Of a DNA stretch of 64,000 nucleotides, positions 1 through 8,699 are shown in pieces. The translations under genes were made by a program, and so were the position numbers. Under the pieces are notes generated by a model, which had not been told where the DNA came from, did no database searches, and saw only the letters and a program-made list of their open reading frames with translations. The number at the start of each line of letters is the position of its first letter. Position 1 is the stretch's first letter. The DNA is from CAZGAQ01 sp964523405 (GTDB lineage: Bacteria > Planctomycetota > Phycisphaerae > UBA1845 > Fen-1342). The stretch lies in NCBI GenBank assembly GCA_964523405.1, contig CAZGAQ010000004.1, forward strand, positions 62,001 through 126,000. The letters run 5' to 3'.

Positions 1-496
1 CCCGCGCTGCCAGCGACGGCCAACTGGCATAGAACCGCACAAACGCCGGCCACGGAAACACGACGGCTGAGCAGAGCAGCGCCAATAGGGCGAAATACGT
101 ACGCCAGCGCCGCCGCCCGCCTGCCGAAACCACAATCAAGTCCGTGCGCCCCCAGCGCCGTAAGCGCCACCACCGAAAGGCCCGCCAAACCACATCGACC
201 ACCAGCACCGCGAGCGGAACACCGACACATCCCCAACTTCCCGAATCCCAAAACGCATTGATCGGCTGCGACCGCACGACCAGCGCCGCAATCACAATGG
301 CCAGGGCCACACCAATCCACACGAGCGACGGCGGCTCGAGCGGCTTCCACGCCTTCGCCCGCGCCGGGTCTCGATACGTCTCCGGCCTCTCCGGATCAAA
401 CCCGTGCCCACACTCCGGACACACCGCCTCCGGCAACCCGCGCAGGGCGTAGCCGCAATGCAGACACCGTGCCGTATCCGGAACCGAAACCGTCAC
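1..496 (-). CDS. zinc-ribbon integral membrane protein, truncated by the window edge
   Basis: The frame is open from a GTG at 496 to base 1, so the C-terminus is missing. GTG is preceded by a GGAGGG Shine-Dalgarno about 4-5 bases upstream, which decides the start. The first 30 residues contain a zinc ribbon, CLHCGY then CPECGHGFDP, followed by a basic RPETYRDPAR linker and at least one hydrophobic segment (VWIGVALAIVIAALVV). Zinc ribbons of this type at the head of small membrane proteins are common in Planctomycetota; their role is not known. Three further proteins in this window carry the same motif (48666-49604, 49628-50533, 58240-58752). No ATG-initiated reading covers this gene. Confidence 0.75.
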   Translation of the reverse strand, partial: MTVSVPDTARCLHCGYALRGLPEAVCPECGHGFDPERPETYRDPARAKAWKPLEPPSLVWIGVALAIVIAALVVRSQPINAFWDSGSWGCVGVPLAVLVVDVVWRAFRWWRLRRWGRTDLIVVSAGGRRRWRTYFALLALLCSAVVFPWPAFVRFYASWPSLAAR

Positions 497-834
497 CTGA
501 CCCTCCGATGCCGCAACGTGCAGCGCACGAAAGGCAAATCTGTCCGCATTGTACGGACACCCGCGCGCCGCCCGCATCCCGCCGCCCCCGCAATTCCGCC
601 CCGCCGAACGCCTCCATCGCCCCACAAGCCCGTTGGCCCGATCCCCCCTAGCGCCTACGATACTCATAGAACCCGCGCCCCGTCGCGAGCGTAGAACATG
701 GAACGTAGAACGTAAACGTACGACAGGTCGCACCACAACCAAGACGCCCGCGGCCGGTCGGACACTCATACTTACGCGAAACGCCGCAACCTGCCGCCGC
801 ACCGAGCGCTGAAAAAGCAGGACTGAATACCCCA
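497..834. other. intergenic region upstream of nadA
   Basis: No gene is supported here. Around 691-711 there is a short direct repeat of GTAGAAC. The two flanking genes are divergent, so promoters for both should lie here, but I see no convincing -35/-10 pair. I looked for an NAD riboswitch ahead of nadA and saw none. Confidence 0.4.
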
Positions 835-1965
835 ATGCCGTTCCAAGAGCCCCTGCCCCCCGCTTACGCCGACGCCACCGACGCCGACCTCACCGCGCGC
901 ATCGCCGCCGCAAAGAAGACGCTCGGCTCCCGCGCCGTCCTCCTCGGCCACCACTACCAGCGCGACGAGGTCGTCGCTTTCGCCGACTTCACCGGCGACA
1001 GCCTCAAGCTCTCCCAAATCGCCGCCGCCCAAACCCAGGCCGAGTACATCGTCTTCTGCGGCGTGCATTTCATGGCCGAGTCCGCCGACATCCTCACCAG
1101 CGACCGCCAGCAGGTCATTCTCCCCGACCTCACCGCCGGCTGCTCCATGGCCGATATGGCCGACATCGACCAGCTCGAAGACGTCTGGCCCGTGCTCACC
1201 CAGCACTGCGGCGACGTTATCCCCATCACCTACGTGAACTCCACCGCCGCCATCAAAGCCTTCGTCGGCCGCCACGGCGGTGCGTGCTGCACCAGCTCGA
1301 ACGCGAAGATGGTCCTCGAATGGGCCCTGCAAGGCGCCCGCCCCGGCACCACCAACGGCCCCCGCGTCCTCTTCCTCCCCGACCAGCACCTCGGCCGCAA
1401 CACCGCCTACGCCCTCGGCTGGCCGCTGGACAGCATGGTCACGTACAACCCCGACCAGCCCTTCGGCGGCGTACCCCTCGACCAGCTTGCGGCCGCGCGC
1501 TTCATCCTCTGGGCCGGCCACTGCGCCGTACATCAACTCTTCCGCCCGGAGCAGGCCGACGCGCTCCGCAAGCGCCCCGAACCCTGGAAGCTGATCGTGC
1601 ACCCCGAGTGCATGTGGGAATTGTGCCAGAAGTCCGACTATGTCGGCAGCACCGAGTACATCATCAAGACCATCACGGAGTCCGCCCCGGGCACCTATTG
1701 GTCCGTCGGCACCGAGATCCACCTCGTTGGCCGCCTCATGAAGACCCTTCGCGACCGCACCATCGCCCCGCTCGGCGGCCCGCAGTGCTCGTGCAGCACC
1801 ATGTACCGCATCGACCTCAAGCACCTGTGCTGGACGCTGGAGAATCTGGTCGCCGGCCGCGTCGTCAACCGCATCCGCGTCGACGCCGAAACCAAGCATT
1901 GGTCCAAGGTCGCGCTGGAGCGCATGCTCGCGCTGCGTCCCGCGCAGCCCGTCTCCGCCCGCTGA
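835..1965 (+). CDS. nadA: quinolinate synthase NadA
   Basis: NadA condenses iminoaspartate with dihydroxyacetone phosphate to quinolinate, the second step of de novo NAD synthesis, in the cytoplasm using an oxygen-sensitive [4Fe-4S] cluster. The 376-residue length fits the long (Bacillus-type) class. Visible family motifs are LLGHHYQRDEVV near residue 40, FCGVHFMAESA near 75, TAGCSMADM near 103, HPEC near 259 and the C-terminal QCSCSTMYR with Cys 318/320. Cysteines in the TAGCSMAD and CSCS motifs are probable cluster ligands. A weak AGGA lies upstream of the ATG. nadB and nadC are not in the window, so the gene appears to stand alone. Confidence 0.97.
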   Translation: MPFQEPLPPAYADATDADLTARIAAAKKTLGSRAVLLGHHYQRDEVVAFADFTGDSLKLSQIAAAQTQAEYIVFCGVHFMAESADILTSDRQQVILPDLTAGCSMADMADIDQLEDVWPVLTQHCGDVIPITYVNSTAAIKAFVGRHGGACCTSSNAKMVLEWALQGARPGTTNGPRVLFLPDQHLGRNTAYALGWPLDSMVTYNPDQPFGGVPLDQLAAARFILWAGHCAVHQLFRPEQADALRKRPEPWKLIVHPECMWELCQKSDYVGSTEYIIKTITESAPGTYWSVGTEIHLVGRLMKTLRDRTIAPLGGPQCSCSTMYRIDLKHLCWTLENLVAGRVVNRIRVDAETKHWSKVALERMLALRPAQPVSAR

Positions 1966-2046
1966 AACACCGCACGCCTGCTCAGGTGGCATCGGCAGCT
2001 TGCCGGTGAATACGATGTGGCACCGGCAGCTTGCCCGTGATCCCGG

Positions 2047-2120
2047 TGTGTGCCACTGCTGTGTCAGCAGCGGCATTTGCGTAAGTCTCGCACGGCTCAC
2101 AGAGTAGTGCCGCACCCACA
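2047..2120. repeat. dispersed palindromic repeat, GCCACTGCT family, inverted pair
   Basis: GCCACTGCT (2052-2060), five-base loop GTGTC, then AGCAGCGGC (2066-2074) form a hairpin preceded by GTGTG. A second, degenerate copy in the opposite orientation follows (GCTCACAGAGTAGTG, from about 2096). The same forward-reverse pair recurs at 48130-48198 and single units at 37342, 57172 and 57256, so this is a REP/BIME-like intergenic element. Confidence 0.75.
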
Positions 2121-2270
2121 CAAACCCCGTCCCGCACGGGCACACGGCAATCACCCCACACCCGCGCTTTCGTGCGACACCGGTCGTTCCCGGCCTGTAA
2201 CCCCTCCACAGCTCCTCCTGGCGGGCCCATCACTCGTTCCCGGACATTCCCCTGGCCCACACGAATTTTG

Positions 2271-2297
2271 TGTGCTATACTATGTTACACATAGTAT
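2271..2297 (+). promoter_or_regulatory. promoter and palindromic operator of the PadR operon
   Basis: An extended -10 element, TGCTATACT (2273-2281), overlaps a perfect 8-bp inverted repeat: ATACTATG (2277-2284), five-base spacer, CATAGTAT (2290-2297). PadR-family repressors commonly bind their own promoter at A/T-rich dyads of this kind, so autorepression is the likely control. No good -35 was found, consistent with an extended -10 promoter. The same TGTGCTATACT core recurs in the promoter at 48606-48634. Confidence 0.75.
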
Positions 2298-2365
2298 GTA
2301 GTGCCGATCATTTACGTACGGACTTATGGTCGGACATTCGGTTCAAACCCGAAAGGACGCCTGCC

Positions 2366-2725
2366 ATGCGGATCGAACGGGAACTCATGCGGGGCGCCGG
2401 GCCGGTGGCGGTCCTCAAACTCCTGCAGCGGCGGCAAATGTACGGATATGAGCTCGTCGAGGCGGTGGCGCAGCGGTCGGAGGGGGCGCTGGCAATGGGA
2501 CAGTCCACCTTGTACCCGATGCTCTACAACCTGGAGGCCAAGGGCCTGATCGCCGCAACCTGGCACGAAACACCTGGCGGCCGCGACCGGAAGTACTACC
2601 ACCTGACGCAGCGTGGGGAGGCGGAACTGGCCGACAAGACGGCGCAGTGGCAGGCGCTCACGCGGGCCATGCAGGCGCTGGGTGTGCTGAATGGCGGCGG
2701 TGGCGCGCGGGAGGTGACGGCATGA
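2366..2725 (+). CDS. PadR-family transcriptional regulator
   Basis: A 119-residue winged-helix repressor of the PadR N-terminal family. The pattern LMRGAGPVAVLKLLQRRQMYGYEL, described here by its ends LMRG and YGYEL, then QSTLYPMLYNLEAKGLI and GRDRKYYHLT, is diagnostic: helix-turn-helix followed by the wing. ATG 2366 is chosen because GAAAGGA lies eight bases upstream; longer readings run through the operator. Its stop overlaps the start of the next gene (ATGA), so the two are translationally coupled. This regulator-plus-membrane-protein arrangement is frequent in PadR operons. The ligand is unknown. Codons end mainly in G, unlike most genes around it. Confidence 0.93.
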   Translation: MRIERELMRGAGPVAVLKLLQRRQMYGYELVEAVAQRSEGALAMGQSTLYPMLYNLEAKGLIAATWHETPGGRDRKYYHLTQRGEAELADKTAQWQALTRAMQALGVLNGGGGAREVTA

Positions 2726-4545
2726 GTGCGACGGCAGTACCCAGTTCGTACGAGGCGGGGTTTTGGCGGCGGTTGAACCACACTCCGCTGCGGGACCTGA
2801 TGCGCGGGCGGGTGACGGGGCGGAATGACGTGGAGGCGCTCCTGGCGCGGGCGGGCTTGCCGGGGCCGCTGACGGACGTCGTGCGGCGGGTGGTGAAGCG
2901 CACGCGGCTGCGGCCGGGGGAACGGGTGGACGTGGCGCGGGAGCTGTGCGCGCACTTTGCGGATGGGTTGGTGGCGGGTAGCGCAGCGGACCGCCTGCAG
3001 CAGCAATTCGGGGATGAGCGGCAGGCGGCGCGGCTGATCCGACGGGCCAAGCAGCGCGGGCGACACTGGGTGTGGCGGGTGGGCAGCGGGCTGGTGCGGG
3101 GGGTGGCGGGGCTGGTTGCCTTGCTGATCGTGGTGTACTTGGTGCAGGCGGTGCGGCTGTACATCGAGGCGCCGCAATTGCGGCACAACTACCTGCACGA
3201 GTGGAACGCGCGGGCGCAAGCGGTGCCCGTCGAGGAGCGCGCGTGGCCGGTGTATCGCGAGGCACTCGCGGCGCTGACCCCGGTGCCGAAGTTGAAATGG
3301 CGGGAGGATGCGCGGCCGGGCGGGGCGGCGTGGACCGAAGTGGCGGCGTGGGCGGCGGCGAATGCGGGTGTGGTGGAGCGATTGCGCGCGGCCGCCACGA
3401 AGCCGCACATGGGGGTGGTGTTGGGCGATATGGCGGACGAGGCGCTGGCGCGGCGGTTGCAGGAGGGGCGGAGTTGGCCGGCGCCGGCGAATCGCGAGAA
3501 TCCGGCGGCCTGGGATATTCCGTTACCGCAGGCGTCGCTCTTGAACCTGGGACATCGACTTCTGGTGGCGGATGCGTGGCTCGGTGTGGAAGCGCGGGAC
3601 GGAGCGCGGGTGGCGGCGGATGCCCTGGCAATGCTGGAGATGTCGCGGCAACTGCGTGAGATTCGCGTGCTGATTGCGGACTTGGTCGCGGAGCGGCGGT
3701 TTCAGGAGACGTGCCAGTTCTTGCGGAGCGCGCTGCGCGAGTCACCGGAGCTGATCGCGCGCGATGACTTGGTGCGGTTGGCGCACCGGGTGGCGGGGGT
3801 GGGGGCGGAGGTATGTCGCGTGCAGTACGCCTCGGAGCGGGACTGCTTTGCGGACATGCTGCAGCGCTACTATACGGATGACGGGCACGGGGACGGATTG
3901 GCGCGCACGGATCGCATGATGCTCGGGCCGGCGGAGCCGGGGGCGGGGATGCCGGACTGGGGGGCGCGGCTGGCGGCGCCGGCGGCGGCGACCGTCCTGA
4001 TGGGCCGGCGCGAAGTGCAGGCGGTATTTGATGAGTCGATGGCGGGATATGAGCGCGAGGCGGTGCCGCTGTGGCAGTATGGGGGGTCGCCGACGCAGAA
4101 GCGGATAGAGCGTCTGGGGTCGCTGGAGCGGCTGCGCGCTGCGCCGCTGTACTTGTGGCTGCCGGCACTGTCGCGCGTGCACCTGCTGAGTGAATATGCG
4201 CGGCAGGAAGGGGACGCGACGCAGGTGGCGCTGGCGGCAACGCTCTGGCGGCAGCAGACGGGGCAGTGGCCGGAGGCGCTAGCGGAGCTGGTGCCGCAGT
4301 GGTTGCCGGCGGTGCCGCCGGACCGGTATGACGGGCAGGCGCTGAAGTACCGCGTGGTGGCGGGCCAGCCCGTGTTGTATTCGATCGGGAATGATCGCAA
4401 GGACGACGGGGGGCGCGTGCCGGCGAAGCACACGCGGATCGCGGTTTGGGAGTGGTATCCAGCGGGGGCACCGCCGGCAGCGATGCGCGACGAGACGCGG
4501 CCGCTGCCAGATGGCGACTGGGTGCTGTGGCCGGTACCGCAGTAG
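2722..4545 (+). CDS. PadR-associated single-pass membrane protein, unrecognised
   Basis: I do not recognise this 607-residue protein. Its first 110 residues are basic and soluble (a helical region with LRPGERVDVARELCAHF), then comes one clear membrane segment near residues 120-142 (GVAGLVALLIVVYLVQAV). The remaining 450 residues are helix-rich and likely extracytoplasmic. The first segment resembles the cytoplasmic helical head often encoded beside PadR in planctomycetes. It overlaps padR by ATGA and is presumably repressed with it. Third codon positions are dominated by G (gcg, gtg, ctg, cgg), in contrast to the C-ending genes that flank it, which hints at a different history. Confidence 0.8.
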   Translation: MSATAVPSSYEAGFWRRLNHTPLRDLMRGRVTGRNDVEALLARAGLPGPLTDVVRRVVKRTRLRPGERVDVARELCAHFADGLVAGSAADRLQQQFGDERQAARLIRRAKQRGRHWVWRVGSGLVRGVAGLVALLIVVYLVQAVRLYIEAPQLRHNYLHEWNARAQAVPVEERAWPVYREALAALTPVPKLKWREDARPGGAAWTEVAAWAAANAGVVERLRAAATKPHMGVVLGDMADEALARRLQEGRSWPAPANRENPAAWDIPLPQASLLNLGHRLLVADAWLGVEARDGARVAADALAMLEMSRQLREIRVLIADLVAERRFQETCQFLRSALRESPELIARDDLVRLAHRVAGVGAEVCRVQYASERDCFADMLQRYYTDDGHGDGLARTDRMMLGPAEPGAGMPDWGARLAAPAAATVLMGRREVQAVFDESMAGYEREAVPLWQYGGSPTQKRIERLGSLERLRAAPLYLWLPALSRVHLLSEYARQEGDATQVALAATLWRQQTGQWPEALAELVPQWLPAVPPDRYDGQALKYRVVAGQPVLYSIGNDRKDDGGRVPAKHTRIAVWEWYPAGAPPAAMRDETRPLPDGDWVLWPVPQ

Positions 4546-4792
4546 CGTCGGGCGTCGGGGCCATGCGGTTTGGCGGATTAGCCGATAATGCGTGTCGGCG
4601 CAGAGCACCGGCTGCGGGTCAGCGCTGTCCGGCGCGCGGGGGACTGAAGAACCCTGCGGATCGAGCCGAAATCCGATAACGGACACAGTGTGCGCGGATG
4701 GCGTGGCGCGTGCAGCACACGTGCCTGATCATTCTGCGTTCACGCTGCGACCCTGCCGGCTGAGGGTCGGGTCGGCTTGACCGAGGAATCCG

Positions 4793-5323
4793 GTGACTGG
4801 AACGCCTACGCGAACGAAAGACGGTGCGGGACCGGCGCTTGGGCCGGGCCGGCGTCACGCGCCGACCGGGCGCGCCGTGCACAGCTTCACGCTGATCGAG
4901 CTCGTGCTGGTCGTCGCGATCCTGGCCGTCGTCTCCGCCGTGGCCGTGCCCCGCGTCGGCAACGCGAACACGCGCTACCGGGCCGATGCGGCCGCGCGAC
5001 GGATCGCCGCCGACCTGGAGCTCGCGCGAACCCGGGCGCGGATCAAGAGCACATCGCAAACCGTCACCTTCGACGTCGCCAACAACCGCTACACGCTCGA
5101 CGGCATGCCGGACCCCGATCACGTGAAGAACATCTATGCCGTGAGCCTGACACCCGACCCCTACGGCGTCACGCTCACGAGCGCCACGCTGGGCGGCGAC
5201 AGCAAGATCATCTTTGACCGCTATGGCCAGCCCGACTCGGGCGGAACCATTACCCTCCAGGTGAGCTGGCACACCCGGACGATCACGATCGACGCGAACA
5301 GCGGAGAGGTGACCGCGCCATGA
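4793..5323 (+). CDS. prepilin-type protein, GspH/FimT-like
   Basis: The first gene of a pilin-like operon. After about 32 polar residues comes FTLIELVLVVAILAVVSAVAVP, here shortened to FTLIEL plus the hydrophobic helix: the type III signal cleaved by prepilin peptidase before Phe and methylated, with the conserved Glu+5. The rest (ADLELARTRARIKS, then a beta-rich C-terminus) matches minor pseudopilins of the GspH/FimT group. GTG 4793 follows GAGGA by five bases; a second in-frame GTG just before HSFTLIEL is possible. Its last bases overlap the start of the next gene (ATGA). The only promoter-like hexamer upstream is GATAAT at 4584. No prepilin peptidase or assembly ATPase is in the window. 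Confidence 0.87.
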   Translation: MTGTPTRTKDGAGPALGPGRRHAPTGRAVHSFTLIELVLVVAILAVVSAVAVPRVGNANTRYRADAAARRIAADLELARTRARIKSTSQTVTFDVANNRYTLDGMPDPDHVKNIYAVSLTPDPYGVTLTSATLGGDSKIIFDRYGQPDSGGTITLQVSWHTRTITIDANSGEVTAP

Positions 5324-6396
5324 CGACCCGGACCGGACAGGTTGGTCGGCGGCCGCGCGGCGCGTGCCGCTTCCGCACCTTTACGCTTGTCGAGCTCGTG
5401 CTCAGCGTCATGGTGATGACGATTCTCATGGGCTCCCTGATGTCGGCGGTCCTCGTCGCTACCCGCAGCATCGACGGCGGCAACTCCGTCGCCGCCACAG
5501 CGCTGCGGGCCCGCAGCGCGGCCGACCAGTTGACCGCCGACCTGCGCACCGCCCTGACGATCACCGAGCGCGGGCCCCGCGCCGTGACCTTCACCGTGCC
5601 GGACCGCACCGGCGACGGCCTGCCCGAAACCCTGCGCTACGCGTGGTCCGGAGTGTCCGGAGACCCACTCACGCGCCAGTACAACGGCGGCACCGTCGCC
5701 ACCGTCGTCACCAACGTGCAGAACCTGGATCTCAGCTACCTGCTGCAGACCACCGGGCCGCCCCCCGGGGCCTGCTGCTTTGCGGACCACACCTGCCAGT
5801 ACCTCATGAAGGCCGACTGTGACCTCATCGCCCTGACCGTCTTTGAGGGCAGCGGCAGCCTGTGCAGCAAGTGCCCGGTGGAGAGCGCCGAGCAGGTGCT
5901 GTTCTCGCGCGACTACAGCAAGAGCTCGGATGTCAAGTCGTTCCTGCTCAAGTCGAATGCGTGGATGGGGGAAATCTTCAAGCCGGCGCTGCCCGCGAAC
6001 GCGCTGTGGTGGAAGATCACGCGGGTGAAGGTGAAATTGTCACGGTACGGGCTGAATACCGGCACGGTCTATATTCGGGTGCGGGACGTGGACGCCAGCG
6101 GCGTGCCGCTGATGACGGCCTACAAGGGAACGGGGAGCATCAGCGCGTCGAGTTTGCCGATCGGGTCGTGGGAATGGGATGAGTTCGCAATTCCGCTGGA
6201 CCGCTTGGACATCAGCAGGAGTTACGCAATCACCGTGGAAACGGCGGCCAGCTCACCGGCCCAGGTGGCGTTTGACGAGAAATCAACCGACACGACGACG
6301 GGGTGGACGACGTGGTACGGGGCGAACTGGACGGCCCCCGATTACACGAAGTGCATGCAGGTGTATGTCTACGGCACGGTGACGACGCAGCCATAG
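5320..6396 (+). CDS. prepilin-type protein with Cys-rich motif and C-terminal beta domain
   Basis: Residues 20-45 carry the prepilin signal (FTLVELVLSVMVM), and residues 45-145 look like a GspJ/PilW minor pseudopilin. At about residue 150 the sequence changes to a Cys-rich segment, PGACCFADHTC...KADC...CSKC, the kind of module found in planctomycete exported proteins. Residues 195-358 then form what looks like a beta-sandwich domain (KSFLLKSNAWMGEIF, GTVYIRVRDVDASGVPL, SYAITVETAA). GspJ proteins are normally about 200 residues, so the last 200 are an addition. Codon choice shifts from C-ending to G-ending near 5880. A surface-exposed tip adhesin is an inference only. Confidence 0.85.
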   Translation: MTTRTGQVGRRPRGACRFRTFTLVELVLSVMVMTILMGSLMSAVLVATRSIDGGNSVAATALRARSAADQLTADLRTALTITERGPRAVTFTVPDRTGDGLPETLRYAWSGVSGDPLTRQYNGGTVATVVTNVQNLDLSYLLQTTGPPPGACCFADHTCQYLMKADCDLIALTVFEGSGSLCSKCPVESAEQVLFSRDYSKSSDVKSFLLKSNAWMGEIFKPALPANALWWKITRVKVKLSRYGLNTGTVYIRVRDVDASGVPLMTAYKGTGSISASSLPIGSWEWDEFAIPLDRLDISRSYAITVETAASSPAQVAFDEKSTDTTTGWTTWYGANWTAPDYTKCMQVYVYGTVTTQP

Positions 6397-6405
6397 AAAC
6401 GAACC

Positions 6406-7116
6406 ATGAGGCGGACTGACGACACAACGCGGGCGCGGCGCGGCACAGCCTTCACGCTGGTCGAGGCCGTCGTGTCGATCGTCGTGGTCGGCGTGATGCT
6501 CGTGGGCGCGCTCGGGACGGTCGGGGCCGCCGTACGCGCGCGGCGCGTGCAGGCGGGGCTGGCCGAACGGCAGGCCCTGGCGCTCGAGCTGATGCACGAA
6601 ATCCTGCAGCTGCCCTACACGGAGCCGAAGTGGGACGACCTGCGCTACGAACACGGCGGCGCCTACAGCGTCGTTTCGCAGACCCTGCCATGGGTCGCTC
6701 CGGCCCAGGGCCCCGAGAGCGACAGCCTCGGCGGCACGCGCAGCACATTCGACGACGTGGATGACTATGACGGCTGGAGCGAATCCCCGCCCAAGACGCG
6801 CGACGGCACGGCCCTGCCCAGCAAGACCGGCTGGCGCTGGACCGCCGCGGTCGCGTTCGTAAACCCCTACAATGTCGACGTCGTGATCAGCGCCGACCTG
6901 GGCCTCAAGCGCATCACGGTCACCGTCACCGACGACCAAGGCGCCCAGACCGTGCTCGTCGCCCTGCGCTCCAAGTACGGACCGCCCGACCAGGTGCCCG
7001 CCGAACTCACCACGTACGTCACCTGGGTGGGCTGCGACCTGCGCGTCGGCGACCCCAACGGCCGCATAATTTCCACCGGGGCGAGCCTGTTGAATCGGCC
7101 GACAGGAGGACCCTGA
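6406..7116 (+). CDS. prepilin-type protein, PilV/GspI-like
   Basis: Short basic leader, then FTLVEAVVSIVVVGVMLVGA, with the Phe-Thr-Leu-Val-Glu cleavage and methylation signal of type IV pilins. The body (LAERQALALELMHEILQLPYTEP) resembles PilV/GspI minor pilins, followed by an extension with FDDVDDYDGWSESPP, a planctomycete-typical phrase. It starts nine bases after the previous gene and is followed one base after its stop by the next GTG, so all belong to one transcript. Probably a minor pseudopilin that caps or primes the filament made by this operon. Confidence 0.85.
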   Translation: MRRTDDTTRARRGTAFTLVEAVVSIVVVGVMLVGALGTVGAAVRARRVQAGLAERQALALELMHEILQLPYTEPKWDDLRYEHGGAYSVVSQTLPWVAPAQGPESDSLGGTRSTFDDVDDYDGWSESPPKTRDGTALPSKTGWRWTAAVAFVNPYNVDVVISADLGLKRITVTVTDDQGAQTVLVALRSKYGPPDQVPAELTTYVTWVGCDLRVGDPNGRIISTGASLLNRPTGGP

Positions 7117-7117
7117 C

Positions 7118-8422
7118 GTGCCCCCTCGCGGCCCTGCCCACCGCCGTCGCGCCGTGCTCTACGTCGTCGTGATCAGCATGTCCCTGCTGGTCGCCCTGAT
7201 CGGCTTGTCCGGCGTCCTCACGGCCCGCATCCAGACGCGCCTACTGGCCCAATCCAACGATTGGACCGAGGCCGGCGTCCTGGCCCAGAGCGCCGTGGAC
7301 TACGCCCTCACCATCCTCGCCAATACGAGCAACTGGCGCAAGACCTTCACCAGCGGCGCCGAGCTCGGCGGCGTCACCCTCGGCCGCGGCACCATCGCCG
7401 GCACCCTCGTCGACGAAACCGACGGCGACCTCGCCAACAACCCCGGCCACTCGATCCGCGTCTACGGCCTCGGACGGGTCGGCGAAGCCGTTCGCGTCTT
7501 CAGCGCGAAGGCCGCCGGCCAGGATCCGCTGACCTGTCTCAACGCGGCAATGACGGTCAATTCGAACCTGAGCTTCGCCACCACGAAGGTGGTCGCGAGC
7601 GGACAGACAGTCGCCTGCAATGCGAACGTCAGTGCTTCGTCTGGGGCAAGCATCAACGCGAACGTCGAGGCGGTGGGAACGATCTCGGGAACCAGTACCC
7701 TCTACAAAGGGACACGCACGACCGGCGTCGATGTGCGCGGCCTCCCGGACAACGACGTCTTCGAGTACTACGTGGCCAACGGCACGAGCATCAGCATCGG
7801 CGCCATCCCGCTCAACGCCAGCAGCCAACACGCCATTCGCAACGCCCTGCTCAGCCCCACCAGCAATCCCTATACCGGCACATGCAACGCCCAGGGCATC
7901 TACGTCATTGACTGCCAGAACCAGACTCTGTGCATCTACGGCTGCCGCATCGTCGGCACCCTCGTCGTGCTCAATCCCGGCGCCAACTCCGGCGTCGGCG
8001 GGACCAACGGCTCACCAGTCAACTGGGTGCCGGCCGTGAGCGGCCTGCCCTGCCTGCTCGTCGGCGGCGCCTTCACGCTCTCCTTTGACTCCGCCAGCCC
8101 AGGCGTCGAGGAAACCAAGGCCGGTAACCTGAATCCGACCGGCACCCCGTATCCCTACCCGGGCGGTACCACCAACCTGACCGCCCTGGACACGTATCCT
8201 TCCGTCATTGCCGGCCTCGTCTACGTCTCCGGCACGGTCACCGGTGGTAACTACAGCCCGGCCATCAACATGCTCATGGTCGGGGGCGCCTACAACGGCT
8301 CGAACGACACGCTCACCCTCAGCTACGACGCCACCTATTTCACCAGCCCACCCCCGGGCTTCCGCGGCATGGGTCAGATGGCCCCCGTGCCCGGCACCTG
8401 GCGCTGGGAAGCCGCCCCGTAA
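7118..8422 (+). CDS. PilX/GspK-like exported protein
   Basis: GTG 7118 follows AGGAGGA by seven bases. A short basic N-terminus is followed by one hydrophobic helix (VLYVVVISMSLLVALIGLSGVL) without the FTLxE signal, then a tract of small residues and a 370-residue beta-rich, Gly/Asn/Thr-rich domain with repeated phrases (NSNLSFATTKVVASGQTV, NANVSASSGASINANV) that suggest a parallel beta-helix. Position after three pseudopilins matches the PilX or GspK slot of minor pilin operons, where the protein sits at the filament tip. No catalytic motif was seen. Confidence 0.7.
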   Translation: MPPRGPAHRRRAVLYVVVISMSLLVALIGLSGVLTARIQTRLLAQSNDWTEAGVLAQSAVDYALTILANTSNWRKTFTSGAELGGVTLGRGTIAGTLVDETDGDLANNPGHSIRVYGLGRVGEAVRVFSAKAAGQDPLTCLNAAMTVNSNLSFATTKVVASGQTVACNANVSASSGASINANVEAVGTISGTSTLYKGTRTTGVDVRGLPDNDVFEYYVANGTSISIGAIPLNASSQHAIRNALLSPTSNPYTGTCNAQGIYVIDCQNQTLCIYGCRIVGTLVVLNPGANSGVGGTNGSPVNWVPAVSGLPCLLVGGAFTLSFDSASPGVEETKAGNLNPTGTPYPYPGGTTNLTALDTYPSVIAGLVYVSGTVTGGNYSPAINMLMVGGAYNGSNDTLTLSYDATYFTSPPPGFRGMGQMAPVPGTWRWEAAP

Positions 8423-8699
8423 GCTCCCGCCCGCCGCAGCCCCAACGACCACCCAACGTCTCCCCACCATCTCGCGACGCCGCGTCCGCCGCACGCAGAA
8501 CTTGCGCCTCACCCCGCCGCGCGGCCGCCGCGCCGTCCGGTAAGTTTCCTGAACCCCCGGATAACCCGCCTCCGATCAGAACCGTGGTGCGCCGTCGCGC
8601 GCCGCGCGGGACAGTGCCCCAGGCCCCCCGGCCCGGTGCGCCCGGACGTGTCACCCGCGGCGGCCCGACGGCGCCACCACAGGAAGTGAGTCCACACCC

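Larger units (their letters stand above)
1966..2365. other. intergenic region with repeat pair and PadR control region
   Basis: This 400-base stretch between nadA and the PadR operon holds no gene. Its left part is a palindromic repeat pair (2047-2120). Its right part holds the promoter and operator of the PadR operon (2271-2297). A short repeated phrase (TGGCACCGGCAGCTTGCC-like) occurs near 1985-2035. Confidence 0.5.

Noticed and set aside
144..812. Several overlapping plus-strand frames at the left end
   Set aside because: Arg/Pro/Thr-rich shadows of the minus-strand zinc-ribbon gene and of non-coding DNA; no ribosome sites.
2324..4564. 746-residue minus-strand frame over the PadR operon
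   Set aside because: Pro/Ala/Arg-rich shadow; padR motifs and ATGA coupling establish the plus strand.
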